DNA from: Brachybacterium sp. P6-10-X1
Lineage (GTDB): Bacteria > Actinomycetota > Actinomycetes > Actinomycetales > Dermabacteraceae
DNA length: 64,000 nt
Reading direction: 5' to 3'
NCBI RefSeq assembly: GCF_001969445.1
Contig: NZ_CP017297.1
Span: 1,426,001 to 1,490,000 of the forward strand
This document shows, piece after piece, positions 46,928 to 56,305 of this stretch. The notes under the pieces are model-generated. The model was not told where the DNA came from, made no database searches, and saw only the letters and a program-made list of their open reading frames with translations. The position numbers and the translations under genes were made by a program. Each line of letters opens with the position of its first letter. The first letter of the stretch is position 1.

Positions 46928-48892
46928 TCAGCATGCGAGATCCAGCTCGTACAGAGCGTACGGTCCCTCCCGGGCGAGGAGGGTCAGCCGATCCGGCGGG
47001 ATGTCGTGGACGCCACTCCATCGCGCGGAGACCTCGGGGTTCATCCGGGCACCGGAATGCTCCGAGGTGTCCCGGTACAGGTGCGTGGGGCCCACCTGAT
47101 CCACCGCCGCGCAGATCTCCGCGTACGCATTCGCCGACGGATGATCGACGCGCTGGGCGTAGCCGGCGATCAGGGCCGTGTCCTCGGTCAGCGGCCGGGA
47201 CATGGTCGGGTACACGGTCTCCACCCCGCCCACGGACCAGTACAGCGGGGCCCCGTCCAGGGGGTCGGCGAGGACGACCGCGTCCTCGGGAAGCGCGGCG
47301 GCGGTGCGCTCGATGAACTCCCGCTCCTCGGAGGTGACGTAGGGGGACAGCTGCAGGCCGTAGGCCGTGTAGGCGAGCGAGCCCAGCAGCGGCAGCCGTC
47401 CGGGGGCGAGGCCGCCGGCGACGACCGTGATCAGCACCAGCGCCGCCGCACCCGGGGCGAGCATCGAGCGCATCCTGCCCCGTCCCGTCGTACTCAGGGC
47501 GAGCACGCCGCGCGCCATGAGGAGCACCAGCAGGCACATCATCAGCGGCGCGATCCGCTCCCGGGCGCCGTACCAGGGGTTCACCAGGGTGGTGGTCAGA
47601 GGGCTGTCGATCTGGGTGGACACGCCCAGGACGATCGCGGCGAGCACGCCGAGAGCAGCGGTCACCCCGACCACCTCGCGGCGCCGCAGGGCGGCGACCG
47701 CGCCGACGATCGCGAGCAGCCAGATCACGGCGAGGGGCCACAGCGGTGCGCCGATCACCGGGATGCGCGGGGAATCGACCAGGATCTCCCTCAGCACCTC
47801 CCCCATCCCCTGCGCGCCGGGCTGCGTGAGGTCCATCCCGCCGAGCAGCGTCCCGGAGACGACCATGAAGGCGACCGCCGCGGCCAGGGCGAGGCCCACC
47901 TGGATCATCCCGCGCCGCCGCTGCCCCTCCCGGATCCGATACAGGCCGGAGACCAGGACCAGCAGTCCAGCCACGACCGCGACCGAGAAGAGCATCGAGG
48001 GGTGGGCGAGGGTCGTGCCGAGCAGGAGGGCGCCGTACCCGGCGGCGGCCGGGAGGGTGAGCGGTCCGTGGCGACGGTCGACCAGGAGGATCGCGGAGGC
48101 GATCGCGATCGGCAGGCAGAGGACCCCGAGCACGATCGGCCACAGGCCCATGACCAGCCCCATCGCAGGCGTGCTGAGGAAAAGGGTCGAGGCGAGCGCC
48201 GCCAGGGCCGCCAGCACTCCGGCGGCGCGTCCTCGGGGCGCGATCGCCGCGACCATCGCCCCGACGGCGCAGGGCAGAGCGGCCAGGAGCGCGAGCATCA
48301 GGGCGTTCGCCGCGCTGATCGTCTCCAGCGGCAGCAGCGCGGCGAGGGCGTCGAACGTCACCGGGTAGTACGTGGGCTCCCCGTAGATGTCCTCCAGAGC
48401 GGTGGTGAGGAAGGCGTCGCCGCCGTCGCGGATGGTCGCGATCGCGGAGAGGTGGAAGAAGGAGTCGTAGCTGCCGTTCAACGTGCTGATCCCGCCCATC
48501 CGACGGGTGCCGGCGACGACGACGAGCAGTCCGCCGAGAATCCCGACGGCGGTGACCACCGCGCCGGGCCAGGGCGGGGCGCCGTCCCTGCCGCCGCGCT
48601 GCTCCTCGGCGTCCCGGCCGGCCCCGCTCCGCGAGCGGTCCCACCGCACGAGCCACCGTCGCAGGAGGACGGCGAGGACGCCCAGGAGGACGACGCCCGC
48701 CAGCACGGTGCCCAGCTGCCATTCGATGCCGGCCATCGAGAAGAGACCGCTCAGCAGCACCATCGTCAGGACCGTCACGACGGGCGAGTATCCCCAGGCC
48801 AGCCGCACCCGTGCGCCGACGGCTCGCAGCAGGAGCAGCCCGGGTAGGCCGAGCAGGGCCCAGGCGCCGAGCACGGGCAGGATCCAGCTCAT
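46928..48892 (-). CDS. DUF6541-type multi-spanning membrane protein, paralogue of the 34589 gene
   Basis: The product has 654 residues with about 12-14 transmembrane segments. Its main loop, NGSYDSFFHLSAIATIRDGG...IYGEPTYYPVTFDALAALLPL, lines up with the 34589 protein (WDTLYHLSALQRIRETG...EGDPTFYPAAFHALAALVPG). The C-terminal soluble parts also align (AVVLADPLDGAPLYWSVGG against TVLASPFSGAAHLYALQGQ). The conserved His and acidic residues suggest a GT-C-like enzyme using a polyprenyl donor. It lies between a cytosolic glycosyltransferase and the flippase-like ABC gene. Confidence 0.75.
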   Translation of the reverse strand: MSWILPVLGAWALLGLPGLLLLRAVGARVRLAWGYSPVVTVLTMVLLSGLFSMAGIEWQLGTVLAGVVLLGVLAVLLRRWLVRWDRSRSGAGRDAEEQRGGRDGAPPWPGAVVTAVGILGGLLVVVAGTRRMGGISTLNGSYDSFFHLSAIATIRDGGDAFLTTALEDIYGEPTYYPVTFDALAALLPLETISAANALMLALLAALPCAVGAMVAAIAPRGRAAGVLAALAALASTLFLSTPAMGLVMGLWPIVLGVLCLPIAIASAILLVDRRHGPLTLPAAAGYGALLLGTTLAHPSMLFSVAVVAGLLVLVSGLYRIREGQRRRGMIQVGLALAAAVAFMVVSGTLLGGMDLTQPGAQGMGEVLREILVDSPRIPVIGAPLWPLAVIWLLAIVGAVAALRRREVVGVTAALGVLAAIVLGVSTQIDSPLTTTLVNPWYGARERIAPLMMCLLVLLMARGVLALSTTGRGRMRSMLAPGAAALVLITVVAGGLAPGRLPLLGSLAYTAYGLQLSPYVTSEEREFIERTAAALPEDAVVLADPLDGAPLYWSVGGVETVYPTMSRPLTEDTALIAGYAQRVDHPSANAYAEICAAVDQVGPTHLYRDTSEHSGARMNPEVSARWSGVHDIPPDRLTLLAREGPYALYELDLAC

Positions 48893-48932
48893 CCGCGCTC
48901 CCCTGCTCGATGCGCGACGCCGACGGGTCTGC

Positions 48933-50423
48933 TCATGCCGGGGCGGGGTCCGACGTCAGCGCCTGCTCGTAGACGGCGACCAGCGTCTCCGGGTCCCGAT
49001 GTGTGAGAGCGAAGTCCCGGGCCTCCCGGGCGGCCGCCGCATAGCGCTCGGGGGCGGCGAGGTCGAGCACGCGCTGCACGGCGGCGTCGACGTCGGCCAC
49101 GACCCAGTCACGGGTGTACAGCGTGGCCGGTCCGCCGTAGTCCGCGGCGTCCGGCCAGTCTCGGATGACGGCGGGGCATCCTGCGGCCAGGCCCTCCATG
49201 ACGGCCTCGTGGGTGCCCTCGTGGCGCGAGGAGGACACGATGATCCCGGATCCGGCGAGCAGCTCCGGCACGTCCTCGCGGCGGCCGAGCTGCTCGACCG
49301 CCTCGGGCCCCAGCGCGGCCAGGCGGGCGCGCACCCGGCGGTGGTAGGTGCTGTCCCGGGATGCGGAGGCGGGCGGACCGGGGCCGATCAGGCGCAGGCG
49401 GTAGGTCGTATCGTGCGCACGCAGCCGGGTGAGGACCTCGAGGGTGAACAGCACGTCCTTGACCTCGCGCCGCCAGCCGACCTGGACCAGCAGACGCGGA
49501 TCGTGATCCGTGCCGGGATCCGGGCCGAGTCCGCGCGCGAGCAGGTTCCCCACCTGCACGGCGTCGACGTCGACGAATCCGGGGGCAGCGATCCGTGCCA
49601 GGTTCCACACGGGAGGCGAGACGTACAGCATCCGGTCGATGCGCGCGTGGTCGTGCAGCAGGGCGAAGGGGGTGAAGGCCTCGAAGCGGTGCAGTCGGGC
49701 CATGAGCGCGCGCGGCGCCCGGTCCAGGAGCGTGACCCAGGTCAGCACGTGATGGCTCCACTCCACCAGGACCACGTCGGCCCACTCGAACTCCTCGGCC
49801 ATCTCGGGCGGGGTCGGCATCCGCTCACCGGTCGTGACGAGGTCGTAGCGTCCGCGCAGGATCCGATCGCGATCCGGGAAGCCGGCCTCGGCGAGCCCGT
49901 CGACCTCGATCTCGTGGACCTCGAACCGTCCGGTCGCACGCAGGGCAGCGATGATCGGGCGGATGAACGTCCAGTTCTCCTGGGCGATGACCAGCAGGCG
50001 GGTGGTGGTGTCGACCGGCTCCAAGGGGCGGGGCGCGGGCCGCTCGGGCACGGTGGCGTCGGGCGCGACGCTCCGCAGCATGATCGTTCCCGTGGCCGAG
50101 TCCTGGAGCGGTCGCAGGAACGCCGCAGGATCGGCGGCCAGCGGTGAGCTGCCGGCCTGGTGCAGCGAGGGATCGTAGCAGATGCGCAGGGCTTTGTCGT
50201 ACCAGCGCAGGCTCGCAGAGATCCTGCCGCGGGCCAGGCTGCGATCGGCGAGGGCCAGCAGGGCGTCGACGTCCGCGTGCCAATCGGTGCGGTCGGGGTC
50301 GTCGGCCAGGCGGTGCTGCGCCGAGAAGTAGATGCCCATCCCCCCGACGGCCCCGGGCAGGCGGCGCGCGATCCGCGATCCGACGCGGATCGCGCGCTCG
50401 AGGAGTCGGGAGAGGTCAATCAC
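48933..50423 (-). CDS. Family 1/4 glycosyltransferase with N-terminal extension
   Basis: The 496-residue product starts at GTG 50423 (VIDLSRLLERAIRVGSR), overlapping the upstream stop by 8 bp. A roughly 130-residue N-terminal helical region (WYDKALRICYDPSLHQ) precedes a GT-B domain: TTRLLVIAQENWTFIRPIIAALRATGRFEVHEI, PRLLVQVGWRREVKDVLFTLEVLTRLRAHD, YRLRLIGPG and GIIVSSSRHEGTHEAVMEGLAAGCPAVI. The HEGTHEAVMEG motif is the donor phosphate-binding signature. It directly follows the sugar-nucleotide genes and may use their product. Confidence 0.85.
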   Translation of the reverse strand: MIDLSRLLERAIRVGSRIARRLPGAVGGMGIYFSAQHRLADDPDRTDWHADVDALLALADRSLARGRISASLRWYDKALRICYDPSLHQAGSSPLAADPAAFLRPLQDSATGTIMLRSVAPDATVPERPAPRPLEPVDTTTRLLVIAQENWTFIRPIIAALRATGRFEVHEIEVDGLAEAGFPDRDRILRGRYDLVTTGERMPTPPEMAEEFEWADVVLVEWSHHVLTWVTLLDRAPRALMARLHRFEAFTPFALLHDHARIDRMLYVSPPVWNLARIAAPGFVDVDAVQVGNLLARGLGPDPGTDHDPRLLVQVGWRREVKDVLFTLEVLTRLRAHDTTYRLRLIGPGPPASASRDSTYHRRVRARLAALGPEAVEQLGRREDVPELLAGSGIIVSSSRHEGTHEAVMEGLAAGCPAVIRDWPDAADYGGPATLYTRDWVVADVDAAVQRVLDLAAPERYAAAAREARDFALTHRDPETLVAVYEQALTSDPAPA

Positions 50424-51435
50424 CGGGCGCGGACCCGTCCAGGTGGACGACGCTGCGGTTCCCGGCGGATTCCAGCACGGCCTCGACGGTGCGGACGGTG
50501 TGCAGGCCCTCGCGCATGGTGACGATGTTCGAGGCGTCGCCACCGATCGCGTCGCGGAACGCCTCGTGCTCGGTGGCCAGCGGCTCCCGACGCTGGATCG
50601 AGTAGGTGATCGAGTCGCCCTCGCTGACCCCGCGGAAGGATGCCATCGATTCCCAGAGGTTGGTGGTCGCCTCGGCGTTGGTGTGGAAGGTGAGGTCCGC
50701 GTTGACGGTATCGGCGATCAGGGCGCCCTTCTCCCCCGTCACCACGGTCACGCGCTCCTTGAACGGCGACAGCCAGTTCACCAGGTGATTGGTGATCGTC
50801 CCGTCCTCCAGCCGGCCGGTGATCGAGACCATGTCCTCGTCGCGGCGGCCGCTGCGCCGGGTCGAGGTCGCGGCCACGTCGGCGAACGGTGACTGGGCCA
50901 CCCAGGCGGTGAGGTCGAGGTCGTGGGTGGCGAGGTCCTTGACCACGCCGACGTCCGCGATCCGTGCCGGGAACCCGCCCTGGCGCCGGGTGACGATCTG
51001 GTAGATCTCTCCCAGCTGCCCGTCGGCGATGCGCCGGCGCATCTCCTGCAGCGCCGGGTTGTACCGCTCGATGTACCCGACCGCACCGACCAGCCCCGAC
51101 TCCTCGAAGGCCGCGGTGATCTCCTCGGCCTCGTGGATGTCGAAGGCCAGCGGCTTCTCCACGATGCAGTGCACCCCCGCCGCGGCCAGCCGCATCGCCA
51201 CGTCCCGGTGGAACTGCGTGGGCACCGCCACCACCGCGTAGTCGATGCCCGCCGCGATCAGCGCCTCAACATCCGGCAACACGTCGAAGCCCGGAGCCGC
51301 CCCGTGGGGATCCCCGTAGGCATCGGCCACCGCCACCAGGTCCACGCCCTCCAGCGCCTGCAGGTTGCGGGCATGGTGACGCCCCATCATCCCGAGCCCG
51401 ATCAGCCCGGCCCGGAGGTTCTTCTGCTCATGCAT
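50416..51435 (-). CDS. Gfo/Idh/MocA oxidoreductase, WbpB/WlbA-like sugar-nucleotide 3-dehydrogenase
   Basis: The product has 339 residues from ATG 51435, which has AGGAG at a 7-nt distance; ATG 51441 would overlap the upstream stop but sits only 1 nt from AGGAG. Landmarks are the NAD-binding motif LIGLGMMGRHHARNL, the family lysine motif CIVEKPLAFDIHEAEEI, GAVGYIERYNPALQEMRRRI and VGVVKDLATHDLDLTAWV. WbpB/WlbA oxidises C3 of UDP-GlcNAcA, giving the 3-keto substrate for the aminotransferase. It lies right behind the DegT and acetyltransferase genes, the same trio order as in known diacetamido-uronate loci. Confidence 0.87.
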   Translation of the reverse strand: MHEQKNLRAGLIGLGMMGRHHARNLQALEGVDLVAVADAYGDPHGAAPGFDVLPDVEALIAAGIDYAVVAVPTQFHRDVAMRLAAAGVHCIVEKPLAFDIHEAEEITAAFEESGLVGAVGYIERYNPALQEMRRRIADGQLGEIYQIVTRRQGGFPARIADVGVVKDLATHDLDLTAWVAQSPFADVAATSTRRSGRRDEDMVSITGRLEDGTITNHLVNWLSPFKERVTVVTGEKGALIADTVNADLTFHTNAEATTNLWESMASFRGVSEGDSITYSIQRREPLATEHEAFRDAIGGDASNIVTMREGLHTVRTVEAVLESAGNRSVVHLDGSAPGD

Positions 51436-51437
51436 GG

Positions 51438-52547
51438 TCATGCTCCTGCGGCAGCGACGGTGTTGACGGCACGGACGACGCGGTCACGATCCGCGTCCGT
51501 GAGCGAGGGGTGCACCGGCAGCGAGAGCACCTCGGCCGCCAGCTTCTCCGTCACCGGCAGATCGACCTCCGTGGCGAACGTCGCCAACCGATGGACCGGC
51601 GTGGGGTAGTACACCCCGCAGCCCACCTGATGCTCCTGCCGCAGCGCGGCCGCGAACGCATCCCGCTCCGCGGCCGAGGCCCCCTCGATCCGGATCGTGT
51701 ACTGGTGATACACATGCGTGGCCTCCTCACGCACCACCGGCGTCACCACGCCCTCCAGGTGCGCATCGAAGAACGCCGCGTTCGCCTGCCGCGTCACGGT
51801 CCACGCCGACAGCTTGCCCAGCTGGACCCGACCGATCGCCGCATGGATATCGGTCATGCGGTTGTTGAAGCCCGCGACCTCGTTCGCGTACTGCGTCTCC
51901 ATCCCCTGGTTCCGCAGCAGCCGCACCTGCCGCGCCAGCTCCCCCGAGCCGCAGGAGACCATGCCACCCTCCCCCGAGGTCATGTTCTTCGTCGGATACA
52001 GCGAGAACATCCCGCCCTGACCGAAGGTGCCCACCTGCGCCCCCTGCCACCTCGCCCCGTGCGCCTGCGCCGCATCCTCGAACACCCACAACCCGTGCTC
52101 CGCAGCGATCGCGCAGATCCGATCCATCGGCGCCGGGTGCCCGTACAGATGCACCGGCTGGATCCCCACGGTCCGCGGCGTGATCGCCGCCTCGATCGCG
52201 GCCGGATCGATCGTGAACGTCTCCGGATCCACATCCACGAACACCGGCGTGGCCCCGCACACCGCTACGGTGTTCGCGGTCGCCGCGAAGGTGAACGACG
52301 GCACGATCACCTCATCCCCCGCACCCAGACCCAGGCCCAGCATCCCCAGATGCTGACCCGAGGTCCCCGAGTTCACGGCCACGACCTCGCGCCCCCCGGC
52401 CAGAGCACTCGAGAACTCCTGCTCGAACGCCGCGACCTCCGGCCCCTGCGCCACCATGCCCGAGACCAGCACACGATCGACCGCGTCCCGCTCCTCCTGC
52501 CCGATGATCGGCTTCGCCGGAGGGATCATCGTTCGTTCACTGTTCAT
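51438..52547 (-). CDS. DegT/DnrJ/EryC1/StrS aminotransferase, WbpE/WlbC-like
   Basis: The 369-residue product starts at ATG 52547, overlapping the acetyltransferase stop (ATGA). It is a PLP enzyme of fold type I, with the cofactor lysine Lys187 in SLYPTKNMTSGEGGM, NSGTSGQHLGMLGLGLGAGDEVIVPSFTFAATAN, and FEDAAQAHGARWQGAQVGTFGQGG. It would transaminate the 3-keto sugar to UDP-2-acetamido-3-amino-uronate, using glutamate. Length and motifs are normal. Other DegT enzymes use 4-keto sugars; the Gfo/Idh and acetyltransferase partners point to the 3-keto type. Confidence 0.9.
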   Translation of the reverse strand: MNSERTMIPPAKPIIGQEERDAVDRVLVSGMVAQGPEVAAFEQEFSSALAGGREVVAVNSGTSGQHLGMLGLGLGAGDEVIVPSFTFAATANTVAVCGATPVFVDVDPETFTIDPAAIEAAITPRTVGIQPVHLYGHPAPMDRICAIAAEHGLWVFEDAAQAHGARWQGAQVGTFGQGGMFSLYPTKNMTSGEGGMVSCGSGELARQVRLLRNQGMETQYANEVAGFNNRMTDIHAAIGRVQLGKLSAWTVTRQANAAFFDAHLEGVVTPVVREEATHVYHQYTIRIEGASAAERDAFAAALRQEHQVGCGVYYPTPVHRLATFATEVDLPVTEKLAAEVLSLPVHPSLTDADRDRVVRAVNTVAAAGA

Positions 52548-53230
52548 GCGGACGTTCCATCCTGTTCGTCGGGATCGAGGAGCTCGGCCGGGCGCGGGGC
52601 GCCGGCCTGCGGTGAGGAGGCGAGCAGCAGCCCGCCGGTGGAGTCGTCGGGGACGTACCACTCGCCGGTGGTGGGACACACCCAGGCGTCGGTGCCGTCG
52701 GCGGCGGGGGTGAGCTTCTGCCCGGCCCGGCCCACCCAACCCAGGCGGCGGGCGGGGACCCCGGCGACGAGGGCGTGCGGCGGCACGTCCTTGACCACCG
52801 TGGCACCGGCGGCGACCATCGCCCAGGCCCCGATCGTCACCGGCGCCACGCAGACGGCGCGGGCGCCGATCGATGCACCGGTCTCGCAGGTCACACCGAC
52901 GGCGTCCCAGTCAGAGGCGGTCTTGGGGGTGAGGTCGGGAGCGACGGCGCGCGGGAAGTGGTCGTTGGTGAACACCGCCGCGGGGCCGACGAAGACGCCC
53001 TCGGCGAGCTCGGCCGGCTCGTACACCAGGGCGTAGTTCTGGATCTTGCAGCCGGCGCCCATCCGCACCCCGCTGCCGATGTAGGCTCCGCGGCCGACGA
53101 CGCAGTGCGCGCCGAGGTGGGCCCCCTCCCGCACCTGGGCGAGATGCCAGATCGAGCTGCCGTCCCCGATGGTCGCGTCCTGCGAGATGTCGGCCCCGGG
53201 TGCGACCCGGTACGCGGGTGTGTCACTCAT
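52544..53230 (-). CDS. Hexapeptide-repeat N-acetyltransferase, WbpD/WlbB-like
   Basis: The 228-residue product starts at ATG 53230, overlapping the acyltransferase stop by 8 bp. It is a left-handed beta-helix enzyme: DATIGDGSSIWHLAQVREGAHLGAHCVVGRGAYIGSGVRMGAGCKIQNYALVYEPAELAEGVFVGPAAVFTNDHFPRAV, with the AVFTNDHFPRA loop typical of WbpD/WlbB, then ASIGARAVCVAPVTIGAWAMVAAGATVVKDVPPHALVAGVPAR. It would acetylate the 3-amino group to give UDP-2,3-diacetamido-glucuronate. A roughly 60-residue tail carries WVCPTTGEWYVP and a disordered end. Confidence 0.9.
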   Translation of the reverse strand: MSDTPAYRVAPGADISQDATIGDGSSIWHLAQVREGAHLGAHCVVGRGAYIGSGVRMGAGCKIQNYALVYEPAELAEGVFVGPAAVFTNDHFPRAVAPDLTPKTASDWDAVGVTCETGASIGARAVCVAPVTIGAWAMVAAGATVVKDVPPHALVAGVPARRLGWVGRAGQKLTPAADGTDAWVCPTTGEWYVPDDSTGGLLLASSPQAGAPRPAELLDPDEQDGTSA

Positions 53231-54440
53231 GCCTCCGACGATACCGTGACGGATCGGGAAGGTCGCACCGGCGTGCCGCCGGGTCGGGAGTCTCATCGCT
53301 GGTGGGCGGTGCGGCCGCGCGCGGCGCTGCGGCGGTCGGGCCGGCGGCGGGCGAACCGGCGGCGGGTGGCGCACCGGGCGCCGCGAGCAGCCAGGCCGGG
53401 CCCCACCGCTCGATCGACCGGTCCAGGCAGAGGGAGCCGAGCACGGCGAGCGCCGTGACGGCCGGGATGACCAGCAGCTGCCGGGCCGGCGCCGGGAGAT
53501 GGTCGTCGACCCCGAGCAGGATCCACGCCACCACGCCGACGTTCAGCAGCACCGGGTGGACGAGGTAGATCACCAGGGTGCGGCTGCCGAGGTAGGAGCC
53601 GAGGCGCACCGTCGCGCCCCAGCGGGCCAGAAGCGGCACCAGGGCGACGGCCGCACCCAGACCGGTCAGCGAGGCCGCGAGCTCGATCAGCCGCACCACG
53701 GCCAGCGAGGCGTCGCTGCGCAGGACGGCATCGGCGAGCACGGCGAAGACGAGCAGCAGGCCCGTGCCCGCGAGCAGTCCCGGGACGGCGCGGATCCGGG
53801 CCCCGAGCGTCAGCAGCGGACCGTGCAGCGCGGTGCCGAGGAGGTACCACAGGGCATTGTCGGTGAGCTGGAAGACGCCGTAGGTGAGGTCGCCGTCCGC
53901 GCCGGCGGCGAGCATCCCCGCGTGCAGGACCGGGGCCAGGAGATAGGTCGCCAGCGCAAGGGCGACCGTCGCCGTCGGCCGGTCCCGGCCCAACCGCGCG
54001 AGGGCGAAGAAGATCGGGAGCACGGCGATGAACCAGTACGGGGAGCCGATCACGAGCATGCCGGTGACCTCGCCGAGCAGGAATCCTCCGGGGTCGGCCG
54101 GAGCGTAGCGGGGCCAGCCGGTGACGGCGAACAGCAGGCACCACAGCAGGTACGGCCACAGCAGATCGAGCACCCGGGGGCGCAGCACGGCCCGCCAGGG
54201 GCGCCGGATGGCGCGGGTCGCCAGGGCACCGGCGATGAGGAAGAACAGAGGCATCCGCAGCGGGATCAGAGCGACGTTCGCCCTGTTCCACCACCGGGCC
54301 GCCGGCGAGTCGCTGCCGCCGAGCAGCTCGGGTCCGGCCGAGACCGCCACGTGGTAGAGAACCACCAGCAGGATCGAGATCGCCCGTGCGAGGTCCAGCC
54401 AGGCGATCCGGCCCGTCCGGACGGCGGGCGAGGCGTCCAT
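53223..54440 (-). CDS. Membrane acyltransferase (acyltransferase 3 family)
   Basis: The product has 405 residues and about ten transmembrane segments. IAWLDLARAISILLVVLYHVAVSAG carries the conserved Arg and His, and MPLFFLIAGALATRAIRRPWRAVLRPRVLDLLWPYLLW is the second signature. The last 45 residues are Ala/Pro-rich. It starts 11 bp after purE and overlaps the WbpD-like gene, so it may be read with both. It is the second acyltransferase of the island and likely decorates the surface glycan; the acyl group is unknown. Confidence 0.88.
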   Translation of the reverse strand: MDASPAVRTGRIAWLDLARAISILLVVLYHVAVSAGPELLGGSDSPAARWWNRANVALIPLRMPLFFLIAGALATRAIRRPWRAVLRPRVLDLLWPYLLWCLLFAVTGWPRYAPADPGGFLLGEVTGMLVIGSPYWFIAVLPIFFALARLGRDRPTATVALALATYLLAPVLHAGMLAAGADGDLTYGVFQLTDNALWYLLGTALHGPLLTLGARIRAVPGLLAGTGLLLVFAVLADAVLRSDASLAVVRLIELAASLTGLGAAVALVPLLARWGATVRLGSYLGSRTLVIYLVHPVLLNVGVVAWILLGVDDHLPAPARQLLVIPAVTALAVLGSLCLDRSIERWGPAWLLAAPGAPPAAGSPAAGPTAAAPRAAAPPTSDETPDPAARRCDLPDPSRYRRRHE

Positions 54441-54451
54441 GGGCGGCTGCC

Positions 54452-54970
54452 TCAGCGCTGGGCGCGGAGGGACTCTCCCTTGGCCACGGCGATCTCCCGC
54501 AGCTCGTTCTGGAAGGCGACCATGCGCTCGCGCAGTCGGGCCGCCTGCTCATCGCCCCCTGCCGCGAGGATCCGGGCGGCCAGCAGCCCGGCGTTGCGGG
54601 CCCCGCCGATGGAGACGGTCGCCACCGGCACCCCGGCGGGCATCTGGACGATCGAGAGCAGCGAGTCCATGCCGTCCAGGTGCTTCAGCGGCACCGGCAC
54701 GCCGATCACGGGCAGCGGGGTGAGGGCGGCGAGCATGCCGGGCAGGTGGGCCGCACCGCCGGCGCCGGCGATGACGACGCGCAGGCCGCGCTCGGCGGCG
54801 GAGCGCCCCCAGGTGATCATGTCCTCGGGCATGCGGTGGGCGGAGACGACGTCGACCTCGACCTCGATGCCGAACTCGGCGAGCACCTCCTCAGCGGCCC
54901 TCATGACCGGGTGGTCGGAGTCGGATCCCATGACGATGCCGACCTGGGGTCGGGGCGCGGTCTCGGTCAT
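54452..54970 (-). CDS. purE: N5-carboxyaminoimidazole ribonucleotide mutase
   Basis: The 172-residue product is a class I PurE, which converts N5-CAIR to CAIR in purine synthesis. Motifs are [25 protein letters not shown] with the catalytic His, and [27 protein letters not shown]. Its ATG overlaps the purK stop (ATGA). The pair sits at the island border and marks the return to conserved backbone genes. Confidence 0.96.
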   Translation of the reverse strand: MTETAPRPQVGIVMGSDSDHPVMRAAEEVLAEFGIEVEVDVVSAHRMPEDMITWGRSAAERGLRVVIAGAGGAAHLPGMLAALTPLPVIGVPVPLKHLDGMDSLLSIVQMPAGVPVATVSIGGARNAGLLAARILAAGGDEQAARLRERMVAFQNELREIAVAKGESLRAQR

Positions 54971-56286
54971 CGGATCTCCTTCGAGGGGCCTGCAGAGGTG
55001 GGATGCGCGGGCGAGGCGTCAGGGGTGGTGGCACCCGGGCCAGAGGTGTCCGCGCCCGTGGCACCCGTGGTAGAGGTGTTCGGGCCCGTGGCACCCGCGG
55101 TGGCGGGCCCGTCGATGATCTGGCGCTCGGCGCGGTGGGCTCGCGCGAGCAGGTCCGCGGCGTCCTCTCCCACCAGGGTGACGTGGCCGATCTTGCGGCC
55201 GGGACGGACCGCCTTGCCGTACAGGTGGATCTTCAGCTCCGGATCGGCGGCCTGGGCGGCGTGGGCGCCGGGGGCGAGGTCCTCGGCGGCACCGCCGAGC
55301 AGATTGACCATCACGGCGACGGGGCCGCGAGGCGCGGTCGAGCCCAGCGGGAGGTCGGCGACGGCGCGCAGGTGCTGCTCGAACTGTCCGGTCACGGCTC
55401 CGTCCATGGACCAGTGGCCCGTGTTGTGGGGGCGCATCGCGAGCTCGTTGACGCTGACCGCGCCGTCGGCGGTCTCGAACAGCTCGACGGCGAGCATCCC
55501 GACCACGCCGAGATCCTCGGCGACCGCGAGGGCGAGGGCCTGGATGCGCTGCTGGGCGTCGTCGTCGAGGCCGGGGGCGGGGGCGACGACCTCGTAGCAG
55601 ACGCCGTCCTTCTGGAGCGACTGCACGACGGGGTAGGCGACCGCCTCTCCCCCGGGCCGGCGGGCGACCTGCGCGGAGAGCTCCCGGGCGAAGGGGACGA
55701 GCTCCTCGGCGAGCAGCTCCCCGTGCGCGGACAGCCAGTCGTCGGCCTGGTCCGGGCCGTCGATGATGCGGACGCCGTGGGCGTCGTAGCCGCCCCGCGG
55801 GGTCTTGACCACGAGGCGTCCCGCGGTCGCCGCGAGCGCCTCGGCGAGGTCCTCGCGGGAGCCGACCCGCCACCATCGCGGGCAGGGGTGGCCGAGCGCC
55901 GTCAGGCGCTCGCGCATGACCAGCTTGTCCTGGGCGTGGGCGAGGGCTGCGGGGCCCGGTCGCACCGCGGCCAGACCCTCGGACCGGACCGCCTCGAGGA
56001 TCTCGGCGGGCACGTGCTCATGGTCGAAGGTGATCACCTCGACGTCGGCGGCGAGGGCGCGCACGGCGTGCTCGTCGTCGTGCCGGCCCAGGCGCATCTG
56101 GCCGGCCACGGCGGCGGCGCTCTCGCCGGCGTCCGTGGCGAGCACCGGTGTGGTCAGGCCCAGCTCGATGGCGGGGCCCAGCATCATGCGGGCCAGCTGA
56201 CCGGCGCCGACGATGCCGACCCGGCGGGCCCCACGGGGCGGATCGGCAGCGGGAGAGGGAGCGGAGGGCTGCGGGGTGGTCGACAC
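54967..56286 (-). CDS. purK: N5-carboxyaminoimidazole ribonucleotide synthase
   Basis: This 439-residue ATP-grasp enzyme carboxylates AIR using ATP and bicarbonate. Landmarks are [94 protein letters not shown] and the C-terminal [23 protein letters not shown] chose GTG 56286. It has no Shine-Dalgarno site but a TACACT box (56294-56299) lies 7 nt upstream, fitting a leaderless start. The last 40 or so residues are Ala/Thr/Gly/Pro-rich, longer than usual. Confidence 0.95.
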   Translation of the reverse strand: MSTTPQPSAPSPAADPPRGARRVGIVGAGQLARMMLGPAIELGLTTPVLATDAGESAAAVAGQMRLGRHDDEHAVRALAADVEVITFDHEHVPAEILEAVRSEGLAAVRPGPAALAHAQDKLVMRERLTALGHPCPRWWRVGSREDLAEALAATAGRLVVKTPRGGYDAHGVRIIDGPDQADDWLSAHGELLAEELVPFARELSAQVARRPGGEAVAYPVVQSLQKDGVCYEVVAPAPGLDDDAQQRIQALALAVAEDLGVVGMLAVELFETADGAVSVNELAMRPHNTGHWSMDGAVTGQFEQHLRAVADLPLGSTAPRGPVAVMVNLLGGAAEDLAPGAHAAQAADPELKIHLYGKAVRPGRKIGHVTLVGEDAADLLARAHRAERQIIDGPATAGATGPNTSTTGATGADTSGPGATTPDASPAHPTSAGPSKEIR

Positions 56287-56293
56287 GGCGGTC

Positions 56294-56299
56294 AGTGTA
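56294..56299 (-). promoter_or_regulatory. TACACT -10 box for a leaderless purK transcript
   Basis: On the minus strand TACACT is followed by 7 nt and then the purK GTG. No Shine-Dalgarno site is present. This spacing puts the transcription start at or next to the start codon. Confidence 0.4.
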
Positions 56300-56305
56300 C
56301 GAGCC

